From NCBI GenBank assembly GCA_015488755.1, contig WFNB01000120.1, positions 1-64,000 of the forward strand: a DNA stretch of 64,000 nucleotides. The letters are read 5' to 3'. The DNA is from Gammaproteobacteria bacterium (GTDB lineage Bacteria; Pseudomonadota; Gammaproteobacteria; GRL18). Below the pieces are notes generated by a model. That model was not told the origin of the DNA and did not search any database. It worked only from the letters and a program-made list of their open reading frames with translations. This document shows, one piece after another, positions 8,232 to 17,609 of the stretch (position 1 is the first letter of the stretch; every line of letters begins with the position of its first letter). A program made the translations under genes and the position numbers.

Positions 8232-11200
8232 CTAATAACTCAAAACGGGTGATAACCATCGTTCGGCTTCACTTATTGATATTCCTTTACGCTGGGCGTA
8301 GTCGGTAACTTGATCCTTATGAATTTTTCCAGTGCCAAAATAACGTGCCTGAGGATGAGAAAAATACAAGCCAGATACGGCAGCCGCAGGCATCATGGCA
8401 TAGCTGCTGGTCAGTTCAATACCAGTTTGCTCTTTAACGGCCATTAATTCCCATAAGGTGGCTTTTTCTGTGTGATCAGGGCAGGCAGGGTAGCCTGGTG
8501 CAGGGCGAATGCCTTGGTATTGTTCAGTGATTAGCTCAGCATTTGTTAACTGTTCATCTTGGGCATAGCCCCAATAGTGTTTTCGTACTTGTTCATGCAT
8601 GGTTTCTGCAAAGGCTTCGGCTAATCGATCGGCCAGTGCTTTGAGCATAATAGACTGATAGTCATCATGTTCGGCTTCAAATTCAGCTAATTTTGTTTCA
8701 ATGCCAATACCGGTTGTGACAGCAAAAGTACCAATATAATCAGCAATACCGCTGTCCTTTGGTGCAATGGTATCGGCAAGGCATTGATTGTATTTGCCTT
8801 GCGGCTTTTTCATCTGTTGGCGCAAAAAATGAAAACGTGTTAATACCTCTTTACGAGAGTCGTCTTTATAGAGTTCAATGTCATCATCATTGATGCTATT
8901 TGCAGGGTAAAAGCCAATGATCGCATTAGCACTGAGCCATTTTTGGGCAATAATTTTATCCAGCATGGTGGTGGCATCTTGGTAAACCTTACGTGCTTCA
9001 ACACCATATTTTTCATTATCTAAAATGGCAGGGAAACGTCCTTTGAGCTCCCATGTCTGAAAGAAAGGTCCCCAATCAATGCGCTCTTTTAAGTCACTTA
9101 ATGGGAAGTCAATAAAGGTTTTGGTGCCTAGAAAGCTAGGCTTATTGGTTAAATCAGTATTGTGAACCCAGCTAATTGGTAACTTGTTTTGTCGAGCCTG
9201 AGCCAGTGTCATTTGATTTTTCTTGCTGGTTTTTTTTGCTCTGGCATCTCGAATAGCTTGGTAATCTTTTTTAATTGAGGCAACAAAGTCTTTTTTTAAT
9301 GCCTTAGATAACAAGCTTTGACTAACGCCAACAGCACGAGAAGCATCGCTAACATGTATGACTGGGTGCTCATATTCGGGTTCGATTTTAACTGCTGTAT
9401 GAATGCTAGAGGTTGTTGCACCACCGAGCATAATAGGAATAGTAAAATTTTGGCGTTGCATTTCTTTAGCAATGTGTACCATTTCATCCAGTGAGGGAGT
9501 GATTAGGCCTGACAGACCGATAATATCGCAATTTTCTGCTTTGGCTGTTTTTAGAATATCTTCGGCAGGAACCATAACTCCCATATCGATGACTTCAAAA
9601 TTATTGCATTGTAAAACGACACCTACAATGTTTTTTCCAATATCATGCACATCCCCTTTAACGGTGGCCATTAATATTTTACCATTATTAGAAATGATGC
9701 TTTGGTCTTTTTCAGCAGCGGCAGCTTTTTGTGCTTCAATATAAGGCATGAGCCAAGCAACGGCTTTTTTCATGACTCGAGCTGATTTGACGACTTGGGG
9801 TAAAAACATTTTACCGCTGCCAAATAAATCACCTACGGTATTCATACCATCCATTAAGGGCCCCTCGATGACTTCAATTGGCTCTGCAAAAGTCAGGCGT
9901 GCTTCTTCGGTATCTTCATCAATATAATCGGTAATACCTTTGACTAAGGCATGGCTGAGTCGCTCAGCAACATCTAACTCACGCCATGAGAGATCCACCA
10001 CACGACCTTTGCCACCAATAGCATCACCTCGGTAATCTTCGGCAATCTCTAATAGGGCATCGGTGGCATTAGGACTACGGTTTAGCACCACGTCCTCTAC
10101 CTTATCTCGTAATACCGTAGGGATGTCATCGTAAATAGCTAATTGCCCAGCATTAACAATGCCCATATCCATACCTGCTTGAATGGCGTGGTAGAGGAAG
10201 ACCGCATGAATTGCTTCACGTACTGGATTATTGCCTCGAAAGGAAAATGAGACATTGGATACACCACCCGATACTTTGGCATAGGGTAATGTTTGTTTAA
10301 TAATACGGGTGGCTTCAATAAAATCCACACCATAATTGTTATGTTCATCAATACCCGTTGCAACGGCAAAAATATTTGGGTCAAAAATAATATCTTCAGG
10401 AGGAAAACCGACCTGTTCAGTTAAAATGGTGTAGGAACGGGTACAAATATCAATTTTACGTTGCTGGGTATCGGCTTGCCCATCTTCATCAAAGGCCATA
10501 ACAATAGCAGCTGCACCGTAGCGACGTATTAAATTAGCATGGTGAATAAATCGCTCTTCCCCTTCTTTAAGGCTAATGGAATTGACAATACCTTTGCCTT
10601 GTATACACTTTAAGCCAGCCTCAATCACTTCCCATTTGGAAGAATCAACCATAATGGGTACTTTGGCGATTTCTGGTTCGGCAGCGATTAAATTAAGAAA
10701 TTTAGTCATGGCAGAGACACCATCGAGCATGGCCTCGTCCATATTAATATCAATGATCTGAGCACCACTTTCAACTTGTTGCTGGGCAACAGAAATGGCT
10801 TCTTCGTAGTTTTCTTCTTTAATCAAACGTAGAAAGCGAGCAGAGCCGGTGACATTGGTACGTTCACCAATATTCACAAAGAGTGAGTTTTCATCAATGC
10901 TAAAGGGTTCTTGGCCTGAAAGTCGACATGGTCGTTTAGCTTGTGTGATGTCGGGGATCTTTCTTGGTGGGTGTTTTTCGATGACCGCTTTTATAGCTTG
11001 TATGGTCTCGGGTGAGGTACCACAGCAGCCACCAATAATATTAATAAAGCCAGATTCTGCCCACTCTTCTAATTGCTCGGCCATTTCTTCTGGAGATTCA
11101 TCATAACCACCCAATTCATTAGGTAGGCCGGCATTAGGGTGAGCGGATACGGCACAGTGGGCAAGACTGGATAATTCTTTAACATAAGCACGCAGTTCAT

Positions 11201-12014
11201 CAGCACCAAGGGCACAGTTAAGGCCAATGGATATGGGATGGGCATGGTTCAGAGCGTTATAAAAAGCCTCTGTGGTTTGACCTGATAGGGTACGACCTGA
11301 TTTATCAGTGATGGTACCTGAGATCATAATGGGATATTCGATAGTATGATCATCAAAATATTTTTTAACCGCAAAGACTGCTGCTTTGGCATTCAGCGTA
11401 TCGAAAATGGTTTCGATTAATAGGATATCAGCACCACCTTCAATTAACCCTTTGGTGGCATCATAGTAGGCATCGACTAGCTGATCAAAGGTGACATTGC
11501 GAAAACTGGGATCATTAACATCAGGAGAAATACTAGCAGTACGATTGGTGGGGCCAAGAACCCCAGCAACAAAACGTACTAAGCCATCTTTTTCTGCTGC
11601 TTCATTGGCTGCCTCACGGGCGATTTGTGCCGATGCAACATTCATCTCATAAGCCAAATCTTCCATGTTGTAGTCAGCCATAGCGATAGTGGTCGAGCTA
11701 AAGGTATTGGTTTCAATGATGTCAGCACCGGCATTGAGATATTGGCTATGGATACTTTTAATGATGTCTGGTTGAGTAATTGAGAGTAAATCATTATTGC
11801 CTTTGACATCAGAAGGCCAGTCTTTAAAACGCGTGCCTCGATAATCGGCTTCAGTGAGATTATATTGTTGGATCATAGTGCCCATAGCACCATCTAAAAA
11901 CAAAATACGTTCTTTGAGTTGGGCTGTTAATAAGGAAAAATGTTTGCTCTGATTTTTCTTAGAAACCAAGTTCTTAGAAGCCAATGGTGTAACAGAAGAA
12001 GTATTTGAAGGCAT
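8232..12014 (-). CDS. metH: Cobalamin-dependent methionine synthase
   Basis: Transfers a methyl group from methyltetrahydrofolate to homocysteine via methylcobalamin. At 1260 residues it has the full four-module layout. The homocysteine domain begins at [13 protein letters not shown], with zinc Cys in IGLNCALG and IIGGCCGTS. The pterin domain has [11 protein letters not shown]. The cobalamin domain has [15 protein letters not shown], with the axial His. The C-terminal reactivation domain carries the S-adenosylmethionine motif [15 protein letters not shown]. The first 30 residues are a poorly conserved extension, so the start could be a little later. No cobalamin riboswitch was recognised upstream, only a hairpin at 12039-12076. 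Confidence 0.98.
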   Translation of the reverse strand: MPSNTSSVTPLASKNLVSKKNQSKHFSLLTAQLKERILFLDGAMGTMIQQYNLTEADYRGTRFKDWPSDVKGNNDLLSITQPDIIKSIHSQYLNAGADIIETNTFSSTTIAMADYNMEDLAYEMNVASAQIAREAANEAAEKDGLVRFVAGVLGPTNRTASISPDVNDPSFRNVTFDQLVDAYYDATKGLIEGGADILLIETIFDTLNAKAAVFAVKKYFDDHTIEYPIMISGTITDKSGRTLSGQTTEAFYNALNHAHPISIGLNCALGADELRAYVKELSSLAHCAVSAHPNAGLPNELGGYDESPEEMAEQLEEWAESGFINIIGGCCGTSPETIQAIKAVIEKHPPRKIPDITQAKRPCRLSGQEPFSIDENSLFVNIGERTNVTGSARFLRLIKEENYEEAISVAQQQVESGAQIIDINMDEAMLDGVSAMTKFLNLIAAEPEIAKVPIMVDSSKWEVIEAGLKCIQGKGIVNSISLKEGEERFIHHANLIRRYGAAAIVMAFDEDGQADTQQRKIDICTRSYTILTEQVGFPPEDIIFDPNIFAVATGIDEHNNYGVDFIEATRIIKQTLPYAKVSGGVSNVSFSFRGNNPVREAIHAVFLYHAIQAGMDMGIVNAGQLAIYDDIPTVLRDKVEDVVLNRSPNATDALLEIAEDYRGDAIGGKGRVVDLSWRELDVAERLSHALVKGITDYIDEDTEEARLTFAEPIEVIEGPLMDGMNTVGDLFGSGKMFLPQVVKSARVMKKAVAWLMPYIEAQKAAAAEKDQSIISNNGKILMATVKGDVHDIGKNIVGVVLQCNNFEVIDMGVMVPAEDILKTAKAENCDIIGLSGLITPSLDEMVHIAKEMQRQNFTIPIMLGGATTSSIHTAVKIEPEYEHPVIHVSDASRAVGVSQSLLSKALKKDFVASIKKDYQAIRDARAKKTSKKNQMTLAQARQNKLPISWVHNTDLTNKPSFLGTKTFIDFPLSDLKERIDWGPFFQTWELKGRFPAILDNEKYGVEARKVYQDATTMLDKIIAQKWLSANAIIGFYPANSINDDDIELYKDDSRKEVLTRFHFLRQQMKKPQGKYNQCLADTIAPKDSGIADYIGTFAVTTGIGIETKLAEFEAEHDDYQSIMLKALADRLAEAFAETMHEQVRKHYWGYAQDEQLTNAELITEQYQGIRPAPGYPACPDHTEKATLWELMAVKEQTGIELTSSYAMMPAAAVSGLYFSHPQARYFGTGKIHKDQVTDYAQRKGISISEAERWLSPVLSY

Positions 12015-12038
12015 GCGATGAACCCATTTGTATTGATA

Positions 12039-12076
12039 CCCAAGCCACTTGAAACTATCTTTTCAAGTGGTTTGGG
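12039..12076. repeat. Hairpin in the metH leader
   Basis: The arm CCCAAGCCACTTGAAA (12039-12054) pairs with 12061-12076 at 15 of 16 positions around a 6-base loop. It lies 25 bases upstream of the metH start. No T-run follows. It could be a dispersed repeat, a leader structure or an end signal for the small gene at 12225-12647. Confidence 0.6.
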
Positions 12077-12224
12077 ATATGCTAAAAAATATCGTTTGAA
12101 AAATGTCTACTGAACCGATCATTTTAGCAGGAATTGGGTAGTGTGTAGTCTTTTTTTCTGAATTTGCTCTTAATTATTGCTTATTTTGATAGATGGTATG
12201 AATAAAGTGAGTGCTATCACCATT

Positions 12225-12647
12225 TTAGTGAGTATGGGGGACAATATACTGCAAAATACCTTCTAATAATGTGTGATCAGGTAAGGAGGCAAAGATAAAA
12301 AACATCCAGATAGGGGCAAAGATAAGTGAGTATAGGCGTAACATCCAATTGGATTGCTCCTGCCACCATTGTGCCATAGAATCAAGACTTTCATCTGACA
12401 TAAAAGGCATGGTCATGCCTAAAAAGATAACGGCAATGCCTAAAAAGAGCATCATATTGGGGAAGCCGGTAAAGGGGGCTGCGGCAATAATAATAAAGCC
12501 CATGAGCATGCGTAAAACAATTACGGCATTGATCCATCGAGGTGAAAAAAAGAAAAAGAGAATTTTTTTCATAGGCGCAGTAAAGAAAAACAGCATAATA
12601 CTAATAAGAAACAGGATGCTGGCGATGGAAGTGATTACATAGGCCAT
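12225..12647 (-). CDS. Small four-helix membrane protein of unknown function
   Basis: A 140-residue hydrophobic protein that I do not recognise. It shows four membrane segments: about residues 5-24, 42-60, 65-83 and 107-124. A polar segment between helices 3 and 4 (SDESLDSMAQWWQEQSNW) should be exposed. A similar layout is common in conserved hypothetical inner-membrane proteins of marine gammaproteobacteria. It lies between the HAD phosphatase gene and metH, all on the minus strand, but gaps of 35 and 210 bases leave the operon uncertain. Confidence 0.6.
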   Translation of the reverse strand: MAYVITSIASILFLISIMLFFFTAPMKKILFFFFSPRWINAVIVLRMLMGFIIIAAAPFTGFPNMMLFLGIAVIFLGMTMPFMSDESLDSMAQWWQEQSNWMLRLYSLIFAPIWMFFIFASLPDHTLLEGILQYIVPHTH

Positions 12648-12682
12648 TAAATAAAGAGTCTCCGAATAATTCGATGACTTGA

Positions 12683-13381
12683 TTATAACGCCTTAAGAAT
12701 TGCTGGCAATTGATTTAATTGATCTATCTCTATGAAAGGTGAATTAAGTTCTTTTGGCCAAGTTGTTTTATTACGATTTAGCCAAATTGCCTGAATGCCC
12801 GATTGCTGAGCGCCTTGAATATCGCTAATGGGATCATCACCAATATGAATAATTTTATTTGCGCCTAGCTGACATTTTTGCATCAGAGAATGAAAAACGA
12901 TAGGGTGTGGCTTTTGTTTGCCCGCATCGGCTGCTGACCAAGAAAATTTGAATAAATGTCCCAGTCCTACTTGGTTAATATCGGCATTGCCATTACTAAG
13001 AGCTACTAAATCATAGTGTTTATTTAATATCTCTAAGGTTGGCAGTACATCACTATAGAGACTGACTTTATTGCGTTCTTTAAAGTAAAAACTAAAAGCA
13101 TCATGAATAAACTGTTGTTGTTGCTCGCTAGAATAGCCCATCTCATGAGCCAGTTCGGCAAAAGAGTGCTTTCTGAGGGCACTTAAATCATGTGCAATAT
13201 GAGGATATTGCTGAGCCAATTTTTGACGTTTGTTACGTAAGTCTATTATTGAATAGTGTTCACTAATAAATGAGTGATGGTGAGTAAACCATTGGTGCAG
13301 TTTTGTTTCTGTTTGTTGTATGGTTGCTAAGCAGGGCCACAACGTGTCATCTAAATCAAAAGTCAGTAATTTGATGGTCAT
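12683..13381 (-). CDS. HAD-superfamily hydrolase (YjjG/YigB-like)
   Basis: A 232-residue cytoplasmic phosphatase of the haloacid dehalogenase superfamily. Motif I is FDLDDTLWP (Asp nucleophile and acid-base Asp), motif II is ALSNGNAD, motif III Lys lies in KQKPHP, and motif IV is HIGDDPISDI. An alpha-helical cap lies between motifs I and II, as in FMN or nucleotide phosphatases. I start it at the ATG at 13381. The frame stays open upstream to 13543, but that part reads through the tRNA-Asp gene and is not protein. The substrate is not certain. Confidence 0.88.
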   Translation of the reverse strand: MTIKLLTFDLDDTLWPCLATIQQTETKLHQWFTHHHSFISEHYSIIDLRNKRQKLAQQYPHIAHDLSALRKHSFAELAHEMGYSSEQQQQFIHDAFSFYFKERNKVSLYSDVLPTLEILNKHYDLVALSNGNADINQVGLGHLFKFSWSAADAGKQKPHPIVFHSLMQKCQLGANKIIHIGDDPISDIQGAQQSGIQAIWLNRNKTTWPKELNSPFIEIDQLNQLPAILKAL

Positions 13382-13454
13382 ACAAACATCATTAATGCGT
13401 ATGCAATAGTAAATAGTGAAAGAGAAGAGATAAAAAATATGACAATAAAGATAA

Positions 13455-13531
13455 TGGCGGAACGGACGGGACTCGAACCCGCGACCCCCTGCGTGACAGG
13501 CAGGTATTCTAACCAGCTGAACTACCGCTCC
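13455..13531 (-). tRNA. tRNA-Asp(GTC)
   Basis: The minus strand folds into a complete cloverleaf. The acceptor stem is GGAGCGG with CCGTTCC, the D arm contains AGCTGGTTAGAA, the anticodon stem-loop CCTGTCACGCAGG gives anticodon GTC, and the T arm is GCGGGTTCGAGTCCCG. CCA is encoded. It lies 73 bases upstream of the HAD phosphatase gene. Confidence 0.97.
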
Positions 13532-13627
13532 GAAGTGATGCATATTATAGGGAAGTAAAAAAAAAATACCAGTTCTTTTTAAAAAAATTTTAAACTTTTT
13601 TATTCGACTTGCTGTTCATCATTTTTA

Positions 13628-13641
13628 TTGATAATTATCAA
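13628..13641. promoter_or_regulatory. Perfect FNR-type palindrome upstream of the MOSC gene
   Basis: TTGATAATTATCAA matches the FNR consensus TTGAT-N4-ATCAA in both half sites. A TATACT hexamer at 13680-13685 could be the -10 box of a plus-strand promoter, which would put the palindrome near -57, close to a class I position. A TGCTTG/CAAGCA inverted repeat (13652-13668) lies between. The site could also act on the minus strand toward tRNA-Asp. Confidence 0.55.
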
Positions 13642-13762
13642 GCAAGACAAGTGCTTGAAAAACAAGCATTGCTTTTCATTATACTGAGCTGAATGTTATG
13701 CTTAGTGTTGTTTTTAATTTATTTGGTTTGACTCCTTAATCGTAATTAAGAGTGGTATTATA

Positions 13763-14608
13763 ATGGCTATTGTGGTTTCACAACTTTGGGTTTACCCCAT
13801 TAAATCGGTAACGGGGATTTTATTAAATTCCGTTCAGCTAGAAAAAAGAGGTTTTCAATACGATAGGCGTTGGATGTTGGTTGATAGCAATCATCGTTTT
13901 ATCAGTCAACGGCAATATCCGAAAATGGCCTTGATAAAGGTGGCTTTGTCAGAATTTGGTTTGGCGCTCAATGCACCGGATATGCCGACACTGATTGTGC
14001 CTTATCCTGATCCTCAAATAGAACTTTATGAGGCGCTCGAAGTGATTTGTTGGGATGATCAGATTATAGCCCACCATATTAATGGCTCAACTGATAATTG
14101 GTTTAGTGATTTTTTAGGTATGGACTGTCAGTTAGTTTATATGCCGGATGACAGCCTTCGCCCTGTTGATCCTCAATATGCTCAAAATCATGATATTGCC
14201 AGTTTTTCTGATGGTTTTCCTAACTTGCTTATTAGTGAGGCTTCATTAGCTGATTTAAATCAGCGGGTTGATATTGACCTGAGTATGAGTCGCTTTCGTC
14301 CTAATATTGTTGTTTCTGGGTGTGCCGCCTATGCAGAGGATACTTTTGGGCACTTTATGGTGGGCGATATGAATTTCTTTGCGGTAAAACCATGTTCTCG
14401 CTGTGTCGTAACAACAATCAATCCTCAAACGGGGAAAAAAGAAAGTGCTGAGCCATTAAAAACGCTGGCACAATTTCGCAAACAAAAAAATAAAGTGCTT
14501 TTTGGGCAGAACGTATTGCATCAATTGAGTGCTACAAATAATAATCAGCTCAGTATAGGTGATAAAGTCAAGATTATTCGTCTAGAAAAACAATTAGAAT
14601 TTGACTAA
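13763..14608 (+). CDS. MOSC-domain protein (YcbX-like)
   Basis: A 281-residue protein with an N-terminal MOSC beta-barrel (VSQLWVYPIKSVTGI, YDRRWMLVD, FISQRQYPKMAL). A C-terminal MOSC domain follows, with SRFRPNIVVSG and the conserved Cys region KPCSRCVVTTINP. These proteins bind molybdenum cofactor through that Cys and reduce N-hydroxylated compounds (YcbX, mARC family). E. coli YcbX has an extra 2Fe-2S domain, which this shorter protein lacks. It stands alone behind an FNR-type site, which would fit a molybdenum enzyme in an organism with nitrate reductase. Confidence 0.9.
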   Translation: MAIVVSQLWVYPIKSVTGILLNSVQLEKRGFQYDRRWMLVDSNHRFISQRQYPKMALIKVALSEFGLALNAPDMPTLIVPYPDPQIELYEALEVICWDDQIIAHHINGSTDNWFSDFLGMDCQLVYMPDDSLRPVDPQYAQNHDIASFSDGFPNLLISEASLADLNQRVDIDLSMSRFRPNIVVSGCAAYAEDTFGHFMVGDMNFFAVKPCSRCVVTTINPQTGKKESAEPLKTLAQFRKQKNKVLFGQNVLHQLSATNNNQLSIGDKVKIIRLEKQLEFD

Positions 14609-14624
14609 AGTCAATGAGAATACT

Positions 14625-14659
14625 TTATTCACAGAGCCTGTGGATAAGTCTGTGAATAA
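14625..14659. promoter_or_regulatory. Cluster of three DnaA-box 9-mers
   Basis: TTATTCACA (14625-14633), TGTGGATAA (14639-14647, complement of the consensus TTATCCACA) and TGTGAATAA (14651-14659) fall within 35 bases. The outer two also form a 12-bp inverted repeat (14624-14635 with 14649-14660). The 454-base gap to ccmA is very AT-rich. It could be a DnaA-binding regulatory or titration site, or simply a hairpin after the MOSC gene. dnaA is not nearby. Confidence 0.45.
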
Positions 14660-14925
14660 ACTTTGGGTAAAAGCCTGTAACTGTATTGTCATAAAGCTAT
14701 ATTACAAATTGGTTACAAAATGAACAGATATAATGAGTTGATAAAAATACAATAAAAACAATGAGTTAAAATATAAACAAAGTTTTTTGTTGACAAACTA
14801 TTTATTTAAGTGAACTCTCATTTAGTCGTTTAAATTCAAGTCTTAACCCTCATACAATTGTGTAAAACTTTTTTTCACAATTGAAAAAAGAGTATAATAA
14901 AACAGTTGCTTAGCTAAATGACTTA

Positions 14926-14981
14926 AACTTGAATTTGCGAATCGCAAGCAAGTTGACTAAAATAATTTCAACTTTTTTACT
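14926..14981 (+). promoter_or_regulatory. Candidate ccm promoter with nested inverted repeat
   Basis: TTGACT (14953-14958), a 17-base spacer and TTTACT (14976-14981) make a sigma-70-like promoter about 80 bases before ccmA. Just upstream, AACTTG/CAAGTT and TTGCGA/TCGCAA form a nested dyad at 14926-14954 that touches the -35 box, as a repressor site would. Confidence 0.4.
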
Positions 14982-15062
14982 CCTTCTTTATACCACCCAC
15001 TTTAAGTAAATAGTAAATTTAGTTTTATGCATACTTAAGATAAAATGACATAAATAGAGAAC

Positions 15063-15719
15063 ATGACACAAGAAAAAAATAACTTCCAAGGTTTATCGGT
15101 TCATAACTTAACCTGTGAAAGAGGCTATCGTGAACTATTTACTGATTTAAGTTTTACGTTGGCCCCAGGTGAAATTTTGCATATTAAAGGTGAAAATGGT
15201 GCAGGTAAAACCAGTTTATTGAGGATTTTAGCGGGTTTGGCACTGCCTGTTAGTGGGGATGTTTTTTTTGATGGTCATAATTGTCGTAACTATCGTAGTG
15301 AATACAATGAAGAAATTGCGTTTATGGGGCATAAGCTGGGTATTAAACTGGAGTTAACGCCGGTAGAAAATATTAATAGTTATTGTCAATTAGGCTCACC
15401 TTGTACTGAGCAGCAGATTATGAATGCCTTAGAGCAAGTGGGTTTATATGGCTTTGAAGATATGTATTGCAATCAACTTTCAGCAGGTCAAAAACGCCGA
15501 GTTGCTCTGGCTCAAACCCTATTGTCACAGGCTAAATTATGGATCTTAGATGAACCTTTTACCTCTTTGGATGTCATTGGTGTAGACTATTTTTTAACAG
15601 TGATTCAGGAACATGTATGTAATGGCGGTATGATTTTATTAACCACACATCAGGAAGTGAACCTTAATAACTGCACGACCCGATATCTGCAACTACCCTC
15701 AGGTAAAGTAACGCACTAA
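15063..15719 (+). CDS. ccmA: Cytochrome c maturation ATPase CcmA
   Basis: ATPase of the CcmABCD complex, which releases heme-loaded CcmE. At 218 residues it has Walker A GENGAGKTS, the signature LSAGQKRR, Walker B LWILDEP and the switch His in LLTTHQEV. It is the first gene of the ccm run, but unlike most ccm operons it is separated from ccmB, here by 213 bases. Confidence 0.96.
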   Translation: MTQEKNNFQGLSVHNLTCERGYRELFTDLSFTLAPGEILHIKGENGAGKTSLLRILAGLALPVSGDVFFDGHNCRNYRSEYNEEIAFMGHKLGIKLELTPVENINSYCQLGSPCTEQQIMNALEQVGLYGFEDMYCNQLSAGQKRRVALAQTLLSQAKLWILDEPFTSLDVIGVDYFLTVIQEHVCNGGMILLTTHQEVNLNNCTTRYLQLPSGKVTH

Positions 15720-15804
15720 AGAGTAGTTGTCGCTTGTTTTTAGTGTTTAACGCGATAACCGCAAAATTAATAAGTCTATGATTGTCAATAATAAAATTAT
15801 GATT

Positions 15805-15822
15805 GAGTTCATCACAGAACTC
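15805..15822. repeat. Inverted repeat in the ccmA-ccmB gap
   Basis: GAGTTC and GAACTC surround a 6-base loop (GAGTTCATCACAGAACTC). The rest of the 213-base gap is AT-rich with no gene found. The role of the repeat is unknown. Confidence 0.4.
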
Positions 15823-15932
15823 TGTAAAATGAGCGATTGTAAAATTAAGTAAGTACTAATAAATCGTTCGCCTTTTTTAAATCATCTTATAGTCATTTAT
15901 GAATGTCATAGCAAAAGTCAAGGTAAATAGTA

Positions 15933-16601
15933 TTGTATAACGCTTTTTTTAGTTTGATAAAACGTGATTTGCGTATGGCGTTCAGACATAAGAGCGAGAT
16001 ACTCAATCCCCTGTTTTTTTTCGTTATCGTTGTCACCCTCTTTCCTTTAGGGATCAGCCCAGACAAACACATACTGGCAGAAATTGGCCCTGGTATTATC
16101 TGGGTGGCTGCATTATTGGCCGCGATGCTTTCTTTGGACTCTCTGTTTCGCTCTGACTATGAGGATGGCACGTTAGAACTCATGCTCTTGAGTGAGCACC
16201 CATTATCGGTGCTGGTATTAGCAAAAATCATTGTCCATTGGCTGGTTACCGGCTTTCCTATTATTGTTTTTTCACCCTTACTGGGTACGGTTATGTTCCT
16301 TAATGGTGAGGCGATAGAAACGCTAATGATCACCCTATTGCTAGGGACACCTATTTTAAGCTTAATTGGTGCTATTGGTATGGCACTGGTGGTGGCATTA
16401 AAACGAGGTGGTATGTTGTTATCACTATTGGTATTGCCTCTTTATATTCCCGTTCTAATTTTTTCTTCTAATGCCGTTGGTAGTAGTATGGCCGGCTTGT
16501 CTATCAGTGGACAGTTATACTTTCTGGCTGCATTTTTAATTTTTTGTATCACGCTGGCACCTATTGCCACATCTGCCGCACTAAGAGTGAGTCTTGAATA
16601 A
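15933..16601 (+). CDS. ccmB: Heme exporter permease CcmB
   Basis: Membrane subunit of the CcmABCD transporter, 222 residues with six hydrophobic segments. It has the family features LIKRDLRMAFRHKSE at the N-terminus, FRSDYEDGTLELMLLS in the first loop, and ALKRGGMLLSLLVLPLYIPVLIF. The start is a TTG with AAGG about 10 bases upstream. The next ATG is at 15975 and would remove conserved residues. Its last base overlaps the first base of ccmC in TAATG. Confidence 0.94.
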   Translation: MYNAFFSLIKRDLRMAFRHKSEILNPLFFFVIVVTLFPLGISPDKHILAEIGPGIIWVAALLAAMLSLDSLFRSDYEDGTLELMLLSEHPLSVLVLAKIIVHWLVTGFPIIVFSPLLGTVMFLNGEAIETLMITLLLGTPILSLIGAIGMALVVALKRGGMLLSLLVLPLYIPVLIFSSNAVGSSMAGLSISGQLYFLAAFLIFCITLAPIATSAALRVSLE

Positions 16602-17374
16602 TGAATGCTGTGACTAAAGCAAAAACAAATCCGGTTATGAAGTTTATTTATCACTTTGCTTCCCCTAAACATTTTTATCGTATCTCAGGTAAGTTAGTTC
16701 CCTGGTTTGGCTGGTTAGCTGTCATTTTACTTATTATTGGTAGTATTGATGGTTTATTTGTTGCTCCGGTTGATTATCAGCAGGGTGATAGCTATCGAAT
16801 TATTTTCATTCATGTGCCAGCCGCATGGATGTCTATGTTTATCTATATGGTTATGGCTGTTTCTGGTGCCATTGGTCTGATTTGGAAGATTAAACTAGCG
16901 GATGTGGTTGCCAGTAGTAGTGCGCCTATTGGGGCGGCCTTTACTTTTCTTGCTTTGGTAACCGGTGCTATTTGGGGTAAGCCTATGTGGGGTGCTTGGT
17001 GGGTTTGGGATGCTCGTTTAACAGCAGAATTAATTTTATTATTTCTGTATTTGGGCTTTATGGCTCTGGAAGCTGCGATTGAAGATCCAAGAGCAGCTGC
17101 CAGAGCATGTGCTATTTTAGCCATTGTTGGAGTAGTGAACATTCCAATTATTCATTATTCCGTAGAATGGTGGAATACCTTGCATCAGGGTGCCACAGTG
17201 ACTAAGTTTGACAAACCCTCTATTCACATTTCTATGCTGATCCCTTTATTAATTATGGCTGTGGGTTTTAAACTTTATTACGCTGCTGTGGTCTTAGTGA
17301 GAGCACGAAATAAAGTATTGTATGCAGAACAAAATAATCGTTGGGTTAAAGATCTGGTCAAATCAGGATGTTAA
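16601..17374 (+). CDS. ccmC: Heme lyase-handling permease CcmC
   Basis: Delivers heme to CcmE. It has 257 residues and six helices, and the tryptophan-rich WWD motif of heme-handling proteins (MWGAWWVWDARLT) on the periplasmic side. Flanking conserved His are in IFIHVPAAWM and IIHYSVEWWNTLHQG. It is coupled to ccmB by a 1-base overlap and followed by ccmD after 43 bases. Confidence 0.96.
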   Translation: MNAVTKAKTNPVMKFIYHFASPKHFYRISGKLVPWFGWLAVILLIIGSIDGLFVAPVDYQQGDSYRIIFIHVPAAWMSMFIYMVMAVSGAIGLIWKIKLADVVASSSAPIGAAFTFLALVTGAIWGKPMWGAWWVWDARLTAELILLFLYLGFMALEAAIEDPRAAARACAILAIVGVVNIPIIHYSVEWWNTLHQGATVTKFDKPSIHISMLIPLLIMAVGFKLYYAAVVLVRARNKVLYAEQNNRWVKDLVKSGC

Positions 17375-17417
17375 TCTAAAGATATAACAATAGTTGTTGA
17401 AAAACAAAGAGTTAACT

Positions 17418-17609
17418 ATGTTGGAATTATTACAAATGGGTAAATATGGTGCTTATGTTTGGTCATCTTATGGTCTTGCTGTGGCATTAATGGCTTATGT
17501 TGCATTTAAGCCATTGTTTGATAAAAAAACAATTTTTAAAGAATTATCAATGAAATATCGTCGTGAAGTTAATCTTGCCAATAAGGCGAAGGAACAGGAA
17601 CAACTATGA
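17418..17609 (+). CDS. ccmD: Heme exporter small protein CcmD
   Basis: A small membrane protein (63 residues) that stabilises the CcmC-CcmE heme complex. It has one helix, GAYVWSSYGLAVALMAYVAF, with a charged cytoplasmic tail, as in the family. I start it at the ATG at 17418, preceded by AAAGAG. An upstream TTG at 17394 would add eight residues. It overlaps ccmE by 4 bases (ATGA). Confidence 0.9.
   Translation: MLELLQMGKYGAYVWSSYGLAVALMAYVAFKPLFDKKTIFKELSMKYRREVNLANKAKEQEQL

Noticed and set aside
12015-12224. Cobalamin riboswitch before metH
   Set aside because: No B12-box-like sequence or multi-stem structure was seen, only one hairpin.
13382-13543. N-terminal extension of the HAD phosphatase frame
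   Set aside because: The segment reads through the tRNA-Asp gene. The conserved protein begins with the ATG at 13381.
14609-15062. Chromosomal replication origin
   Set aside because: The DnaA boxes are suggestive, but dnaA, dnaN, gidA and similar markers are absent, so I call only a DnaA-box cluster.
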